Positions 1 through 6,868 of a stretch of 64,000 bases of DNA are shown in pieces. Below the pieces are notes generated by a model. The model was not told where the DNA came from and searched no databases. It saw nothing but the letters and a program-made list of their open reading frames with translations. The translations under genes were made by a program, and so were the position numbers. The DNA comes from Pseudokineococcus lusitanus (GTDB lineage: Bacteria > Actinomycetota > Actinomycetes > Actinomycetales > Quadrisphaeraceae): positions 1 through 64,000 of the forward strand of contig NZ_RJKN01000006.1 in assembly GCF_003751265.1 (NCBI RefSeq). The letters run 5' to 3'. Within the stretch, counting starts at the first letter, position 1. Every line of letters begins with the position of its first letter.

Positions 1-284
1 GAGGCGGCCGTCTCGTCGACGAGGTCGGCCACCAGGCCCAGCATCGCGGCGTGCTGGGCCGACGCCGCGGCGTGGGCGTCGCGGAGCTGGTCCAGAACAG
101 CCCGGCCCGCGCGGCGGGAGACCGGGAGGTCACCCAGCGGCACGTCGGCCGGACCGGCCGACGCAGAGGCGCCGGCCGACGCGCCGGACGTGGCGCCGGA
201 CGTGTCGAGGCCGTCGTCGCCCCACCGCGCCGCGTGGTCGCGCGGCTGGTCGTCGCCGGGCTCCTGCAGCGCCACTGCGACCAC
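1..284 (-). CDS. Partial protein, DUF222/HNH (13E12-like) N-terminus
   Basis: Reading leftward from a GTG at 284, an open frame runs off the window edge (about 94 codons). The product starts with an acidic, Ala/Gly/Ser-rich stretch and then turns alpha-helical (RAVLDQLRDAHAAASA, then AAMLGLVADLVDETAA), as in the helical N-terminus of actinobacterial DUF222 HNH endonuclease-like proteins. A GGAG about 8 bases before the GTG supports the start. A near-consensus LexA box lies just upstream. Mycobacterial 13E12/DUF222 genes are known SOS targets, which is the main reason for the family guess. The HNH domain would be outside the window, so the family is an inference. Confidence 0.5.
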   Translation of the reverse strand, partial: MVAVALQEPGDDQPRDHAARWGDDGLDTSGATSGASAGASASAGPADVPLGDLPVSRRAGRAVLDQLRDAHAAASAQHAAMLGLVADLVDETAA

Positions 285-301
285 CCCCGCGTCTCCGTCA
301 T

Positions 302-317
302 CCGAACGTGTGTTCGA
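302..317 (-). promoter_or_regulatory. SOS box (LexA operator)
   Basis: CCGAACGTGTGTTCGA matches the actinobacterial LexA consensus TCGAAC-N4-GTTCGA at 11 of 12 fixed positions. It ends 18 bases before the GTG at 284, where it would cover the promoter of the leftward gene. It suggests DNA-damage control of that gene. Confidence 0.75.
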
Positions 318-402
318 ATGGTAGTCGACGGAGCCGACAGCCGCCACGGTTGTCCACCGTCCTCGGCGACGGACGTCGACCCCGAGCGCGCCACTCCTCG
401 AC

Positions 403-446
403 GCTCTGCACGGGCGGCGGGATACATCCCGCCGCCCGTGCAGAGC
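403..446. repeat. Perfect 21-bp inverted repeat, 2-base loop
   Basis: Arms 403-423 and 426-446 are exact reverse complements (core GCACGGGCGGCGGGAT) around the dinucleotide AC. There is no T-tract. Since both flanking genes point away from it, it is not placed as an ordinary terminator. It could be a regulator-binding or 5'-UTR structure of the gene at 764, or a cruciform. Confidence 0.7.
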
Positions 447-660
447 CTCGGGACGACGGTGGGACACGGCCGGCCGCACACACGGGCACCGCGCGGGGCG
501 CCCCTCGCCAGAGCACCGGCCCCGCGACCGGCTCGGTCTCCTGCGCAGTGCGACGACGCCCCGGTGAGCCAGGGGCACCACCCGGGGCGCAGGACGTCAG
601 CTCCACCCGGTGGCCCCGCGGACGTGCGCGCCCACGCCGGGGAGCCCTCGCTCGTCGGAC

Positions 661-710
661 CCGACCCGCCCCGCCCCGCCCCGCCCCGACCCGCCCCGCC
701 CCGCCCCGCC
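661..710. repeat. CCGCC pentanucleotide repeat tract
   Basis: Ten pentamer units, mostly CCGCC with occasional CCGAC, lie about 50-100 bases before the start at 764. The minus strand is a run of GG pairs that could form a two-layer G-quadruplex. The tract would be prone to slippage. Confidence 0.75.
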
Positions 711-763
711 AATCCGGTCTCCGACGCCTCAAGGTCTCGCCCGTTCCGTCCGACAACGCCCCC

Positions 764-1978
764 ATGAGCCCCGCCCACCCCTCGACGGCGACGCCGACGG
801 CGTCCGTCCTCGGTCGTGCGCGCGGGTGCTCCTTCGCGCCGCTCCTCGTGGCCGAGCCCGCGCGCGAGGACGGCTACGTCCTGCCGCCGGTGGGCCATCC
901 GGCTCCCACCGTCCCCGCCCAGCGCCTCGCCGACCTCGCCGAGCACCTCACCGAGGTCGTCGCCGCCGCCACGGCCGTCGCCCCCGAGCCGCCGCGCGCG
1001 GCCGCACCCGAGGTCCCCGCCCCCCGCACCCCCCGGGACGACGAGCCGGCCCCGCCGCGCGTCCCCGCCCAGCAGCCGGGCCCGGAGCAGCGCCGCGACC
1101 CCGAGCTCCGCCGCGCCTTCGGCGCCCTCCTGCGCGACCTCACCGGCTCCGAGGTGCTCACCCAGCAGGCCGTCGCGCTGCTGCGCGGCGTCGTCGACCG
1201 GTCCCGCCCGACCACCGGGGGCACGCCCCCGGTCGCCGGCACCGAGGCCGACACCGAGGCCGTCGCCGCGCTGCTCGACGACGTCGGCCGCGACCTCGCC
1301 GCCGCCCGCGAGCGCCTGGCCGAGGCCGAGGCCGCCCACGCCGAGGAGCAGCTCGAGCGCGCCCTCGCCGAGCAGGCCCGCGGCGAGGCCGAGCGCCGGC
1401 TGCGCGACCTGCAGCGCCTCGTCCAGCGCCGCGGCGTCGACCTCGACGTCTGGTCCGAGCCCCCCGCCGACCGCGCCGAGGACGTCCCGTCGTCGATGGC
1501 CGAGCTCGTCGCCCGGCTCCGCCTGCCGCAGCTGGACCGCGTCGTCTTCACCGGCGACGCCGGCCCCGCGCTCGAGCTCGACGAGCTCGTCCACACCGGC
1601 CTGCACGTGCAGCGCACGTGGGAGGCGCTGCTCGCCCTGCGCGACTACGCCGCCGCCAAGGCCGACGGCCGCGTCGACTCCGACCTCCAGGGCTACCTCG
1701 AGCGGACGCCGGACGGCCTCTGCACGTGGCCGGCCCAGCGCCACGCGCGCGGCGAGAGCCTCACCGTCCAGTCCGACCCGCGCCTGCGCGGCAGCCGCCT
1801 CCTGCCCGTGCCGACGGAGGTCGACCCCTCCGGCCGCGTCCCCATGTGGGCCCACCTCAAGCTGCTGACCTACGGGCAGACCAGCCCGCGGCTGCACTAC
1901 TACGACGACACCCGCCGCTCCGGCTGCGTCTACGTCGGCTACGTCGGCCGGCACCTGCGCAACACGCAGACGAGCTGA
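764..1978 (+). CDS. Unknown coiled-coil protein with conserved-looking C-terminus
   Basis: The product is 404 residues and I do not recognise it. Residues 1-125 are Pro/Ala-rich and probably disordered. Residues about 163-222 are a long charged helix (LAAARERLAEAEAAHAEEQ), a likely coiled coil. The last 180 residues look globular, ending with LHYYDDT and VYVGYVGRHLRNTQTS, a style of ending I associate with conserved actinobacterial hypothetical proteins but cannot name. The ATG at 764 is chosen because readable protein composition begins there; the upstream frame is low-complexity Arg/Pro sequence. No strong ribosome-binding site is seen. The next gene is convergent across an 18-bp palindrome. 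Confidence 0.7.
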   Translation: MSPAHPSTATPTASVLGRARGCSFAPLLVAEPAREDGYVLPPVGHPAPTVPAQRLADLAEHLTEVVAAATAVAPEPPRAAAPEVPAPRTPRDDEPAPPRVPAQQPGPEQRRDPELRRAFGALLRDLTGSEVLTQQAVALLRGVVDRSRPTTGGTPPVAGTEADTEAVAALLDDVGRDLAAARERLAEAEAAHAEEQLERALAEQARGEAERRLRDLQRLVQRRGVDLDVWSEPPADRAEDVPSSMAELVARLRLPQLDRVVFTGDAGPALELDELVHTGLHVQRTWEALLALRDYAAAKADGRVDSDLQGYLERTPDGLCTWPAQRHARGESLTVQSDPRLRGSRLLPVPTEVDPSGRVPMWAHLKLLTYGQTSPRLHYYDDTRRSGCVYVGYVGRHLRNTQTS

Positions 1979-1982
1979 CGCC

Positions 1983-2000
1983 TCCCCTCCGCGGAGGGGA
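1983..2000. terminator. Bidirectional terminator-like palindrome
   Basis: TCCCCTCCGCGGAGGGGA is a perfect 18-bp palindrome in the 26-base gap between the convergent genes ending at 1978 and 2005. There is no T-run, as is common in high-GC Actinobacteria. Confidence 0.55.
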
Positions 2001-2004
2001 CCCG

Positions 2005-2622
2005 TCAGCCGGCCGTCCCGCCCGGGACGGCCCGCGCCGCGCCGGCCTCCTCGCCGTCGCCGTGCCGGGACCGCGCCCGGGCGACGACCCGCAGCACCAG
2101 CCCGACGACGACCGCCGCGGACACCGCCAGCACCGTCCCCAGCAGCGGCGTCCCCGCGACCCGTCCGCCGAGGGCGCCGAGCGTCACGTACAGCCCGGCC
2201 CACAGGGCGCACGCGACGACGTCGGCCGCGAGGAACCGCGAGAGCGGGTGGCGGCCGCTGGCCAGGGCGACGACGACGGGCGCCCGTCCGCCCGGCAGGA
2301 GGCGACCCGTGACGACGGCCTGCCCCGCGTGCGCCGCGATGCCCGCCCGCGCGCTGCGCACGGCCGGGAAGAAGCGCCGCGCGACGAGCCACCGCTGCGT
2401 CCGCGCCGGCAGGTGGTGCGCGGCCACGCGCGACCCGACGAAGAGCGCGCCGTCCCCCAGCACCGACGCGCCGACGCACACCCCGTAGACGAGGAGCAGC
2501 GTCGACCACGAGCCGGACGCCAGCGCCGCCGCCCCGCTGAGCACCTGGCCGGTCGGCACGAAGGGGATGCTCGACCCGAGGAGGACGACCAGCCCGACGA
2601 GCAGGACGTGCCAGGTGTCCAC
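2005..2622 (-). CDS. DedA-family membrane protein (VTT domain)
   Basis: This 205-residue polytopic inner-membrane protein belongs to the DedA/VTT family, implicated in lipid scrambling and membrane homeostasis. The family sits near SSIPFVPTGQVL in the first re-entrant region, and TGRLLPGGRAPVVVALASG corresponds to the family motif GR.xP.xR.xxxxxAG. Hydrophobic segments fall near residues 8-35, 40-60, 130-150 and 155-180. The tail after residue 185 is charged and cytoplasmic. The GTG at 2622 follows a GAGGGAG ribosome-binding site. A TAGCGT -10-like box lies at 2715-2720 on the minus strand. Its substrate cannot be told from sequence. Confidence 0.85.
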   Translation of the reverse strand: MDTWHVLLVGLVVLLGSSIPFVPTGQVLSGAAALASGSWSTLLLVYGVCVGASVLGDGALFVGSRVAAHHLPARTQRWLVARRFFPAVRSARAGIAAHAGQAVVTGRLLPGGRAPVVVALASGRHPLSRFLAADVVACALWAGLYVTLGALGGRVAGTPLLGTVLAVSAAVVVGLVLRVVARARSRHGDGEEAGAARAVPGGTAG

Positions 2623-2752
2623 ACCGGCTCCCTCGGCTCGTCGGTGGCCGCCCCGGTCGGTCGGCCGGGTGGTCGGCGGGTCAGCGGCCGGCGGCGCCCG
2701 GTCGGTCGCGCCGGACGCTACCCGCGGGCGGGGCGTCGCCCGCCCGCCGCGC

Positions 2753-4243
2753 CTACGCCGCGTCGACGTCGGTGATCCCGGCCTCGCGCGCCACCTGGCG
2801 ACGACGGCGCACGGACGGCGCGGCGAGCGCCGCCGCGAGCGCGAGGGCGCCCACCCCCGCGCAGGCCCAGAAGCCGGCGGTGAAGGAGGAGTCCGCCGGC
2901 AGCCCCTGCGGCGTCGCGCCCCCCGCGAGCAGCGCGGCCACGACCGCGGTGCCGATGCTGCTGCCGACGGTGCGCACCACGGTGTTGGCGCTGACGGCCT
3001 CGCCGGTCTGGTCGGCCGGCACGCTCTCGATGATGGCGTTGGAGGTCGCCGCGAGGGCCATGCCGATCCCGATGCCGGTCAGGACGCCGGAGACGACGAC
3101 CTGCCCGATCTCCGCGTGCGAGACCGCCGGCACGACGAAGGCGGCGGTGACGGAGACGCTCCCGAGCAGCATCGGCACCTTGGGCCCGACCCGGCGCACG
3201 AGCATCCCGGCGACCGGCCCCGCCACGACCATCATCACGACCGTCGGCAGGAGGAAGAGCCCGGCCTCGCTGACGCTCTTGCCGAAGCCGTACCCGACCT
3301 GGGAAGGCAGCTGGAGCAGCGTCGGGACGAGCACGAAGGTGCCGAACATCGCGAAGCCGAAGGCGAGCGCGACGAGGTGCGCCGTCCACACGCCGCGGAC
3401 GGCGAAGAGCCGGACGTCGACGAGCGGCTCGGCCGTCCGCAGCTCGACCTGCACGAAGGCCACGAGCGCGAGCGCGCCGAGGACGAGCAGCCCGAGCGTG
3501 CGCGGGTCGCCCCAGCCCCACGTCTGCCCCTCGGTCACGGCCAGGAGCACGGACACCAGCCCGACGGCGAGGACGACCGTCCCCGGCAGGTCCAGCCGGC
3601 CCGCCTTCCGCACCGGCGACTCGGGGATGCCCACGGCCGTCCCGACGAGCGCGACGACGACGAGCACCGCGGGCAGCCAGAAGAGCCAGTGCCACGACAG
3701 GTGCTCGACCACCGGGCCGGCGGCGACGATGCCGACGCCCGCGCCGATCCCGAAGATGGCCGACAGCAGGCCGATCGTCACGCTGACCTTCTCGCGCGGC
3801 AGCGTGTCCCGGACGATCCCGATGGACAGCGGCATGACCGCGCCCGCCGCGCCCTGGAGGACGCGGCCGACGACGAGGACGCCGAGGCTCGGCGCGAGCG
3901 CGGCCAGCACCGTCCCCGCGAGCAGCAGCGCGAGGACGACGAGCATCACGCGGCGCTTGCCGACCATGTCGCCCAGCCGCCCGAGGACCGGCGTGAGCAC
4001 CGCCGCGGACAGCAGGTACGCCGTCAGCACCCAGCTCGCCTGGCCCGTCGCCACGCCGAGGTCGGCGCCGATGGTGGGCAGCGCGGGCGCCACGAGCGAC
4101 TGCAGGACGGCGAAGGACAGGCCGCCGAGCGAGAGGTAGAGGACGACGGCGGTGCTGCTGACGGGTCGCCGGGCGGCGTGCCGCGCACGGCCGGGGGCAG
4201 CGGGGGCCGGGCCGCCGGGCGCCGCCGTGGTGGTCGAGGACAT
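2753..4243 (-). CDS. MFS drug/proton antiporter, DHA2-like
   Basis: The product is 496 residues with about 14 predicted membrane segments, as in the DHA2 (EmrB/QacA-like) exporters. The loop 2-3 signature reads GRLGDMVGKRRVM and the motif C-like segment is GIGAGVGIVAAGPVVEHLSW. The first 35 residues are a cytoplasmic Ala/Pro/Arg lead. The ATG at 4243 (MSSTTTAAPG) is preferred to longer frames that run through the divergent regulator. It is divergent from the TetR gene at 4361 and its promoter (-10 TAGCGT at 4282-4287, minus) is framed by two operators. It is probably an efflux pump repressed by that TetR protein; the exported compound is unknown. Confidence 0.9.
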   Translation of the reverse strand: MSSTTTAAPGGPAPAAPGRARHAARRPVSSTAVVLYLSLGGLSFAVLQSLVAPALPTIGADLGVATGQASWVLTAYLLSAAVLTPVLGRLGDMVGKRRVMLVVLALLLAGTVLAALAPSLGVLVVGRVLQGAAGAVMPLSIGIVRDTLPREKVSVTIGLLSAIFGIGAGVGIVAAGPVVEHLSWHWLFWLPAVLVVVALVGTAVGIPESPVRKAGRLDLPGTVVLAVGLVSVLLAVTEGQTWGWGDPRTLGLLVLGALALVAFVQVELRTAEPLVDVRLFAVRGVWTAHLVALAFGFAMFGTFVLVPTLLQLPSQVGYGFGKSVSEAGLFLLPTVVMMVVAGPVAGMLVRRVGPKVPMLLGSVSVTAAFVVPAVSHAEIGQVVVSGVLTGIGIGMALAATSNAIIESVPADQTGEAVSANTVVRTVGSSIGTAVVAALLAGGATPQGLPADSSFTAGFWACAGVGALALAAALAAPSVRRRRQVAREAGITDVDAA

Positions 4244-4259
4244 GGGGCTCCGCCCGGAT

Positions 4260-4275
4260 GTAAACCGACGTTGAC
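4260..4275. promoter_or_regulatory. TetR operator 2 (at the MFS transcription start)
   Basis: GTAAACCGACGTTGAC is an imperfect dyad sharing GTTGAC and overall layout with the core of the larger palindrome 46 bases away. It lies just downstream of the MFS -10 box (4282-4287, minus), so occupancy would block MFS transcription. Confidence 0.5.
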
Positions 4276-4300
4276 GTGAGGACGCTACGCCCCCTCGACG

Positions 4301-4326
4301 CCGATGTCGACGCGCGTTGACATCGG
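4301..4326. promoter_or_regulatory. TetR operator 1 (26-bp palindrome)
   Basis: The 26 bases are a palindrome with one mismatched pair: outer arms CCGATGTC and GACATCGG around core GTCGACGCGCGTTGAC (4306-4321). The site overlaps the likely -35 of the MFS gene (TCGACA, 4305-4310 minus) and lies 22 bases before the tetR -10, so it should serve both divergent promoters. Confidence 0.7.
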
Positions 4327-4360
4327 CGGCGCCCGACGGGGTGACGGCTACCGTCGCCGC

Positions 4361-4960
4361 ATGAGCGCCGCGCCCTCCGAGCCGCGCCGTCGGGACGCGG
4401 CCGAGACCCGCCGCCTCCTCGTCGCCGCGGCCCGGCGCCGCTTCGCGCAGGACGGGTACCAGGGCACGACCGTGCGCGACGTCGCCGCGGACGCCGGCGT
4501 CAACGTCGCCCTCATCAACCGCTACTTCACGTCGAAGGAGGGCCTCTTCGAGGCCTGCCTCCCCCGCACCCTGGCCGCGCTCGACGCGCACCCCGACGAC
4601 CTGGGCGCCGCCGTCGACCGCGTCGTGCGACGGCTCGTCGCCGCGACGACGGACGAGGAGGTCCGCGTGCCGCTCCTGCTGCTGCTGCGCAGCTCCGGGG
4701 ACGCGCGCGCCGACGAGCTGCGGCGCACGACGCTGCGCGGCTTCGCCGAGCGCCTGGCCGCCGCGGCCGCGCGGGAGGGGGGCCGGCCCGCCGACGAGGG
4801 CCTGCTCCTCCGGGCGGAGATGGCCCTCGGCGTCCTGCTCGGCACCGTCGTGCTGCGGACGTCCGTGGCGGTCGAGCCGCTGGCCTCGACCGACGCGGGG
4901 CTGCTCGAGGAGCCGCTGCGCGCCGCGGTCCTCTCCCTGCTCCGGCCGACGGCGGACTAG
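4361..4960 (+). CDS. TetR/AcrR-family repressor
   Basis: The product is 199 residues. The N-terminal helix-turn-helix is clear (TRRLLVAAARRRFAQDGY, then TTVRDVAADAGVN and LINRYFTSKEGLFEACL); the C-terminal ligand domain is family-variable. I chose the ATG at 4361 because a -10 hexamer TACCGT (4349-4354) ends six bases before it, the leaderless arrangement; an upstream frame start at 4304 would lie inside operator 1. It is divergent from the MFS exporter and very likely represses it and itself through the two dyads. The inducer is unknown. Confidence 0.9.
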   Translation: MSAAPSEPRRRDAAETRRLLVAAARRRFAQDGYQGTTVRDVAADAGVNVALINRYFTSKEGLFEACLPRTLAALDAHPDDLGAAVDRVVRRLVAATTDEEVRVPLLLLLRSSGDARADELRRTTLRGFAERLAAAAAREGGRPADEGLLLRAEMALGVLLGTVVLRTSVAVEPLASTDAGLLEEPLRAAVLSLLRPTAD

Positions 4961-4991
4961 GAGCCCGCGCGCGACGACGTCGCCGCGCACG

Positions 4992-5027
4992 CCGCCGCCC
5001 GGTGCCGGGGCGGGCACCGGGCGGCGG
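4992..5027. terminator. Bidirectional terminator hairpin
   Basis: Arms 4992-5006 and 5013-5027 are exact 15-base reverse complements (CCGCCGCCCGGTGCC) with a 6-base loop, between the convergent tetR (end 4960) and lsr2 (end 5073) genes. There is no T-tract. Confidence 0.7.
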
Positions 5028-5072
5028 GTCGGCTCACGGAGCCACGGGCGGTGTGGTCGGTGCGCGGTGGGG

Positions 5073-5426
5073 TCAGTGCGCGGCGTCGTACGCCTCGAGG
5101 ACCTTGTTCGAGACGCGGCCCCGGTCGGAGACGGTGTGGCCGTTGTCGCGCGCCCACGCGCGGACGGCGTCGAGGTCGGTCCGCTTGGGGGCGGACGACG
5201 CCCGGCTGCTGCCCGAGGACGACGACGAGGACGAGCCCGACGACGAGCCGCGGCCGGTCCGGCGCGCCGCGCCGATCCACTCGGCGAAGGACTCCTCGAG
5301 CGACGCGGCGTGCTCGTCGTTGAGGTCGATCTCGTAGGTCGCCCCCTGGAACGCGAAGGTCAGCGTCTGGGTGGCCTCGGAGCCGTCGAGGTCGTCGACG
5401 AGGAAGGTCTGCGTGGTCTGCGCCAT
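5073..5426 (-). CDS. lsr2: Nucleoid-associated protein Lsr2
   Basis: The product is 117 residues, the usual Lsr2 length. The N-terminal beta-sheet dimerisation domain (TQTFLVDDLDGSEA, then TYEIDLNDEHAASLEESF) is joined by a Ser/Gly linker (about residues 60-80) to the C-terminal AT-hook-like DNA-binding domain, with AVRAWARDNGHTVSDRGRV containing the RGR minor-groove motif. Lsr2 bridges DNA, silences AT-rich and foreign genes, and is the functional analogue of H-NS. It stands alone between convergent and co-oriented neighbours. It is the clearest taxonomic marker in the window. Confidence 0.97.
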   Translation of the reverse strand: MAQTTQTFLVDDLDGSEATQTLTFAFQGATYEIDLNDEHAASLEESFAEWIGAARRTGRGSSSGSSSSSSSGSSRASSAPKRTDLDAVRAWARDNGHTVSDRGRVSNKVLEAYDAAH

Positions 5427-5504
5427 GGCGCGCAGTGTCCACCACCGGGGCGGGGCGCGGGACCGACGTCGCCGTCGGCCCCGCGCCCGCCGGCGGACGA
5501 CGGG

Positions 5505-6416
5505 TCAGCGCGCGCCCGGCACGCGCCACGGGAGGGCGCCGGGACGGACGCGCTCGACGTCCTCCCACGTGGCCCAGCCGAGGCGCCGCGCGGCCTCGTG
5601 GACGAGGGGCTCCGAGCGGTGCGGCAGGTGGGCGGCGAGGGTCTCCGGCCGCTGCGTGTAGGACGCGTGGAGGTGGCCGTAGAGGCGCGAGGCCGGGTCG
5701 TCGCGGAAGACCTCCGGCGTCAGCAGCAGCACGCAGGTGCGGTCGGGGCGGCGGTGCCGCAGCGAGTCCTGGGCCAGCGCGGGGTGCGCGTCGAGGGTGA
5801 CGTCGACGAGCCGGGCGAGCTGGTTGCGGCGGACGTCGTACGTCGTGGACGTTGAGAGGTCGGACCGGACCTTGGCCTCGACGACGACGGCCACGCCCGT
5901 GCTCGGGCTGACGACGACGGCGTCGACCCTGGTGGCCCCCTCCAGCTTGACCTTCGCCCGGCCGGCGCGGACCTCGGCCCACGACAGGACGTGGCGGGGC
6001 AGCTCGCCCCGCAGGTGGTGCTGGTAGCTCGACGGCGACGGCATGCCCACCTCGAGCCACAGCTCGGGGTCGGTGCCCAGCGCCTCGGCCCAGGAGGCGA
6101 AGCCCGCGAAGGGGGGCACCTCGCCGTAGGCGCGGGTCAGCACCGCCGCGAGGTCCTCCACCGGCGAGGGCCCGTGGAGGACGGACAGGAGCGCCGTCGC
6201 CGTCCAGAAGCGCTCGTCGTGCGCGATGGCCGCGGGCGGCGCCGCGACGTCCCGCTGCCGCGGCAGCGACGCCACCGCGGTCGCCCGCCGGTGCGCCTCG
6301 AGCGCCTTCTCGAAGTGCGCGAGGTAGGCGCGGGGGTCCGCGGGTCCGCCGCCGGTGACGGCGGCGACGTGCGCGAGGACCTGCTCCTCCGTGAAGGGCA
6401 GGTAGGTCGGGTGCAT
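5505..6416 (-). CDS. Putative PD-(D/E)XK nuclease-like protein
   Basis: The product is 303 residues and has no family I can name with certainty. Around residues 170-195 it reads RVDAVVVSPSTGVAVVVEAK, a D-(x14)-ExK arrangement typical of the PD-(D/E)XK nuclease core, followed by NQLARLVDVTLD and a Leu-rich strand ending CVLLLTPEVF, as in restriction-like or recombination nucleases that carry a DUF-type shell. I prefer the ATG at 6416 (GGAGA lies 8 bases upstream) over an ATG at 6431, whose ribosome-binding region is inside a hairpin. It might act in defence or repair; no partner methyltransferase or helicase is adjacent. Confidence 0.55.
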   Translation of the reverse strand: MHPTYLPFTEEQVLAHVAAVTGGGPADPRAYLAHFEKALEAHRRATAVASLPRQRDVAAPPAAIAHDERFWTATALLSVLHGPSPVEDLAAVLTRAYGEVPPFAGFASWAEALGTDPELWLEVGMPSPSSYQHHLRGELPRHVLSWAEVRAGRAKVKLEGATRVDAVVVSPSTGVAVVVEAKVRSDLSTSTTYDVRRNQLARLVDVTLDAHPALAQDSLRHRRPDRTCVLLLTPEVFRDDPASRLYGHLHASYTQRPETLAAHLPHRSEPLVHEAARRLGWATWEDVERVRPGALPWRVPGAR

Positions 6417-6431
6417 GAGCGTGGTCTCCAT

Positions 6432-6453
6432 GGCCGCCGCATCGGCGGCGGCC
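6432..6453. repeat. 9-bp hairpin upstream of the nuclease-like gene
   Basis: Arms GGCCGCCGC (6432-6440) and GCGGCGGCC (6445-6453) flank loop ATCG. It would lie in the leader of the leftward gene. The rest of the 450-base gap 6417-6868 holds no convincing gene; its right end carries the nagZ promoter. Confidence 0.5.
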
Positions 6454-6694
6454 GGTTCCCGCCTGACGCCGGCTCCCCCGCCCGGCCCCGCGCCGACGTG
6501 GCGGGGGCGTGACGTCGCGCGCGAGCGGGTGACGCACCGCCGGGACCGGTCAGCCGACGGCGCCCCGGGCCGGTCACCGTCCGCGACGGCCGCGGACGGA
6601 GCGCGCACGCCCGGCACGCCGGGAGCCCGCGTGGGGCGGACGGCCGCCGCCTGCGTCCCGTCCCGTCCTTCCTGACCGGGTTCGTCACATCCCC

Positions 6695-6723
6695 TTGACC
6701 CGGGCGGCGGGGACTCGCATAGT
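6695..6723 (+). promoter_or_regulatory. Promoter of the nagZ operon
   Basis: TTGACC (6695-6700), a 17-base spacer and CATAGT (6718-6723) form a sigma70/SigA-type promoter. The predicted start falls about 140 bases before the nagZ GTG, leaving a long leader. Confidence 0.6.
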
Positions 6724-6725
6724 CC

Positions 6726-6741
6726 ATTGGTACACACCTGG
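6726..6741 (+). promoter_or_regulatory. DasR/NagR-like GntR operator
   Basis: ATTGGTACACACCTGG begins two bases after the -10 box. It matches the DasR-responsive element ACTGGTCTAGACCAGT at 10 of 16 positions, including TGGT and ACC in dyad positions. GlcNAc-responsive GntR regulators of this type control amino-sugar genes in Streptomyces. The site fits the function of the operon, but no GntR gene is in the window. Confidence 0.45.
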
Positions 6742-6868
6742 TGACCCGCCGGGGCGGTGGACGTCGGCGCGACGGCGCGCCGGGCCCTGCGCCCCGCCCG
6801 GCACCGCCCGGCGCCGCGGCCGACCCCCGCGGCGGCGCGGCGGGGCCCCGACGCTCGAGGAGACCTCC

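Larger units (their letters stand above)
318..763. other. Long divergent intergenic region
   Basis: About 445 bases lie between the leftward gene (start 284) and the rightward gene (start 764). The open frames here read as Arg/Pro/Ala-rich low-complexity peptides, so I see no gene. The region holds a 21-bp perfect hairpin and a run of CCGCC pentamers, listed separately. Confidence 0.5.

Noticed and set aside
661-710. CRISPR-like repeat
   Set aside because: The CCGCC units are contiguous pentamers without spacers and there are no cas genes nearby.
298-765. Open frames in the 318-763 gap on both strands
   Set aside because: They are Arg/Pro/Gly-rich low-complexity translations that come from high GC content, run through the hairpin and CCGCC tract, and have no domain-like composition.
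4304-4360. Longer TetR start at 4304
   Set aside because: It lies inside the operator palindrome; the leaderless -10 before 4361 supports the shorter product.
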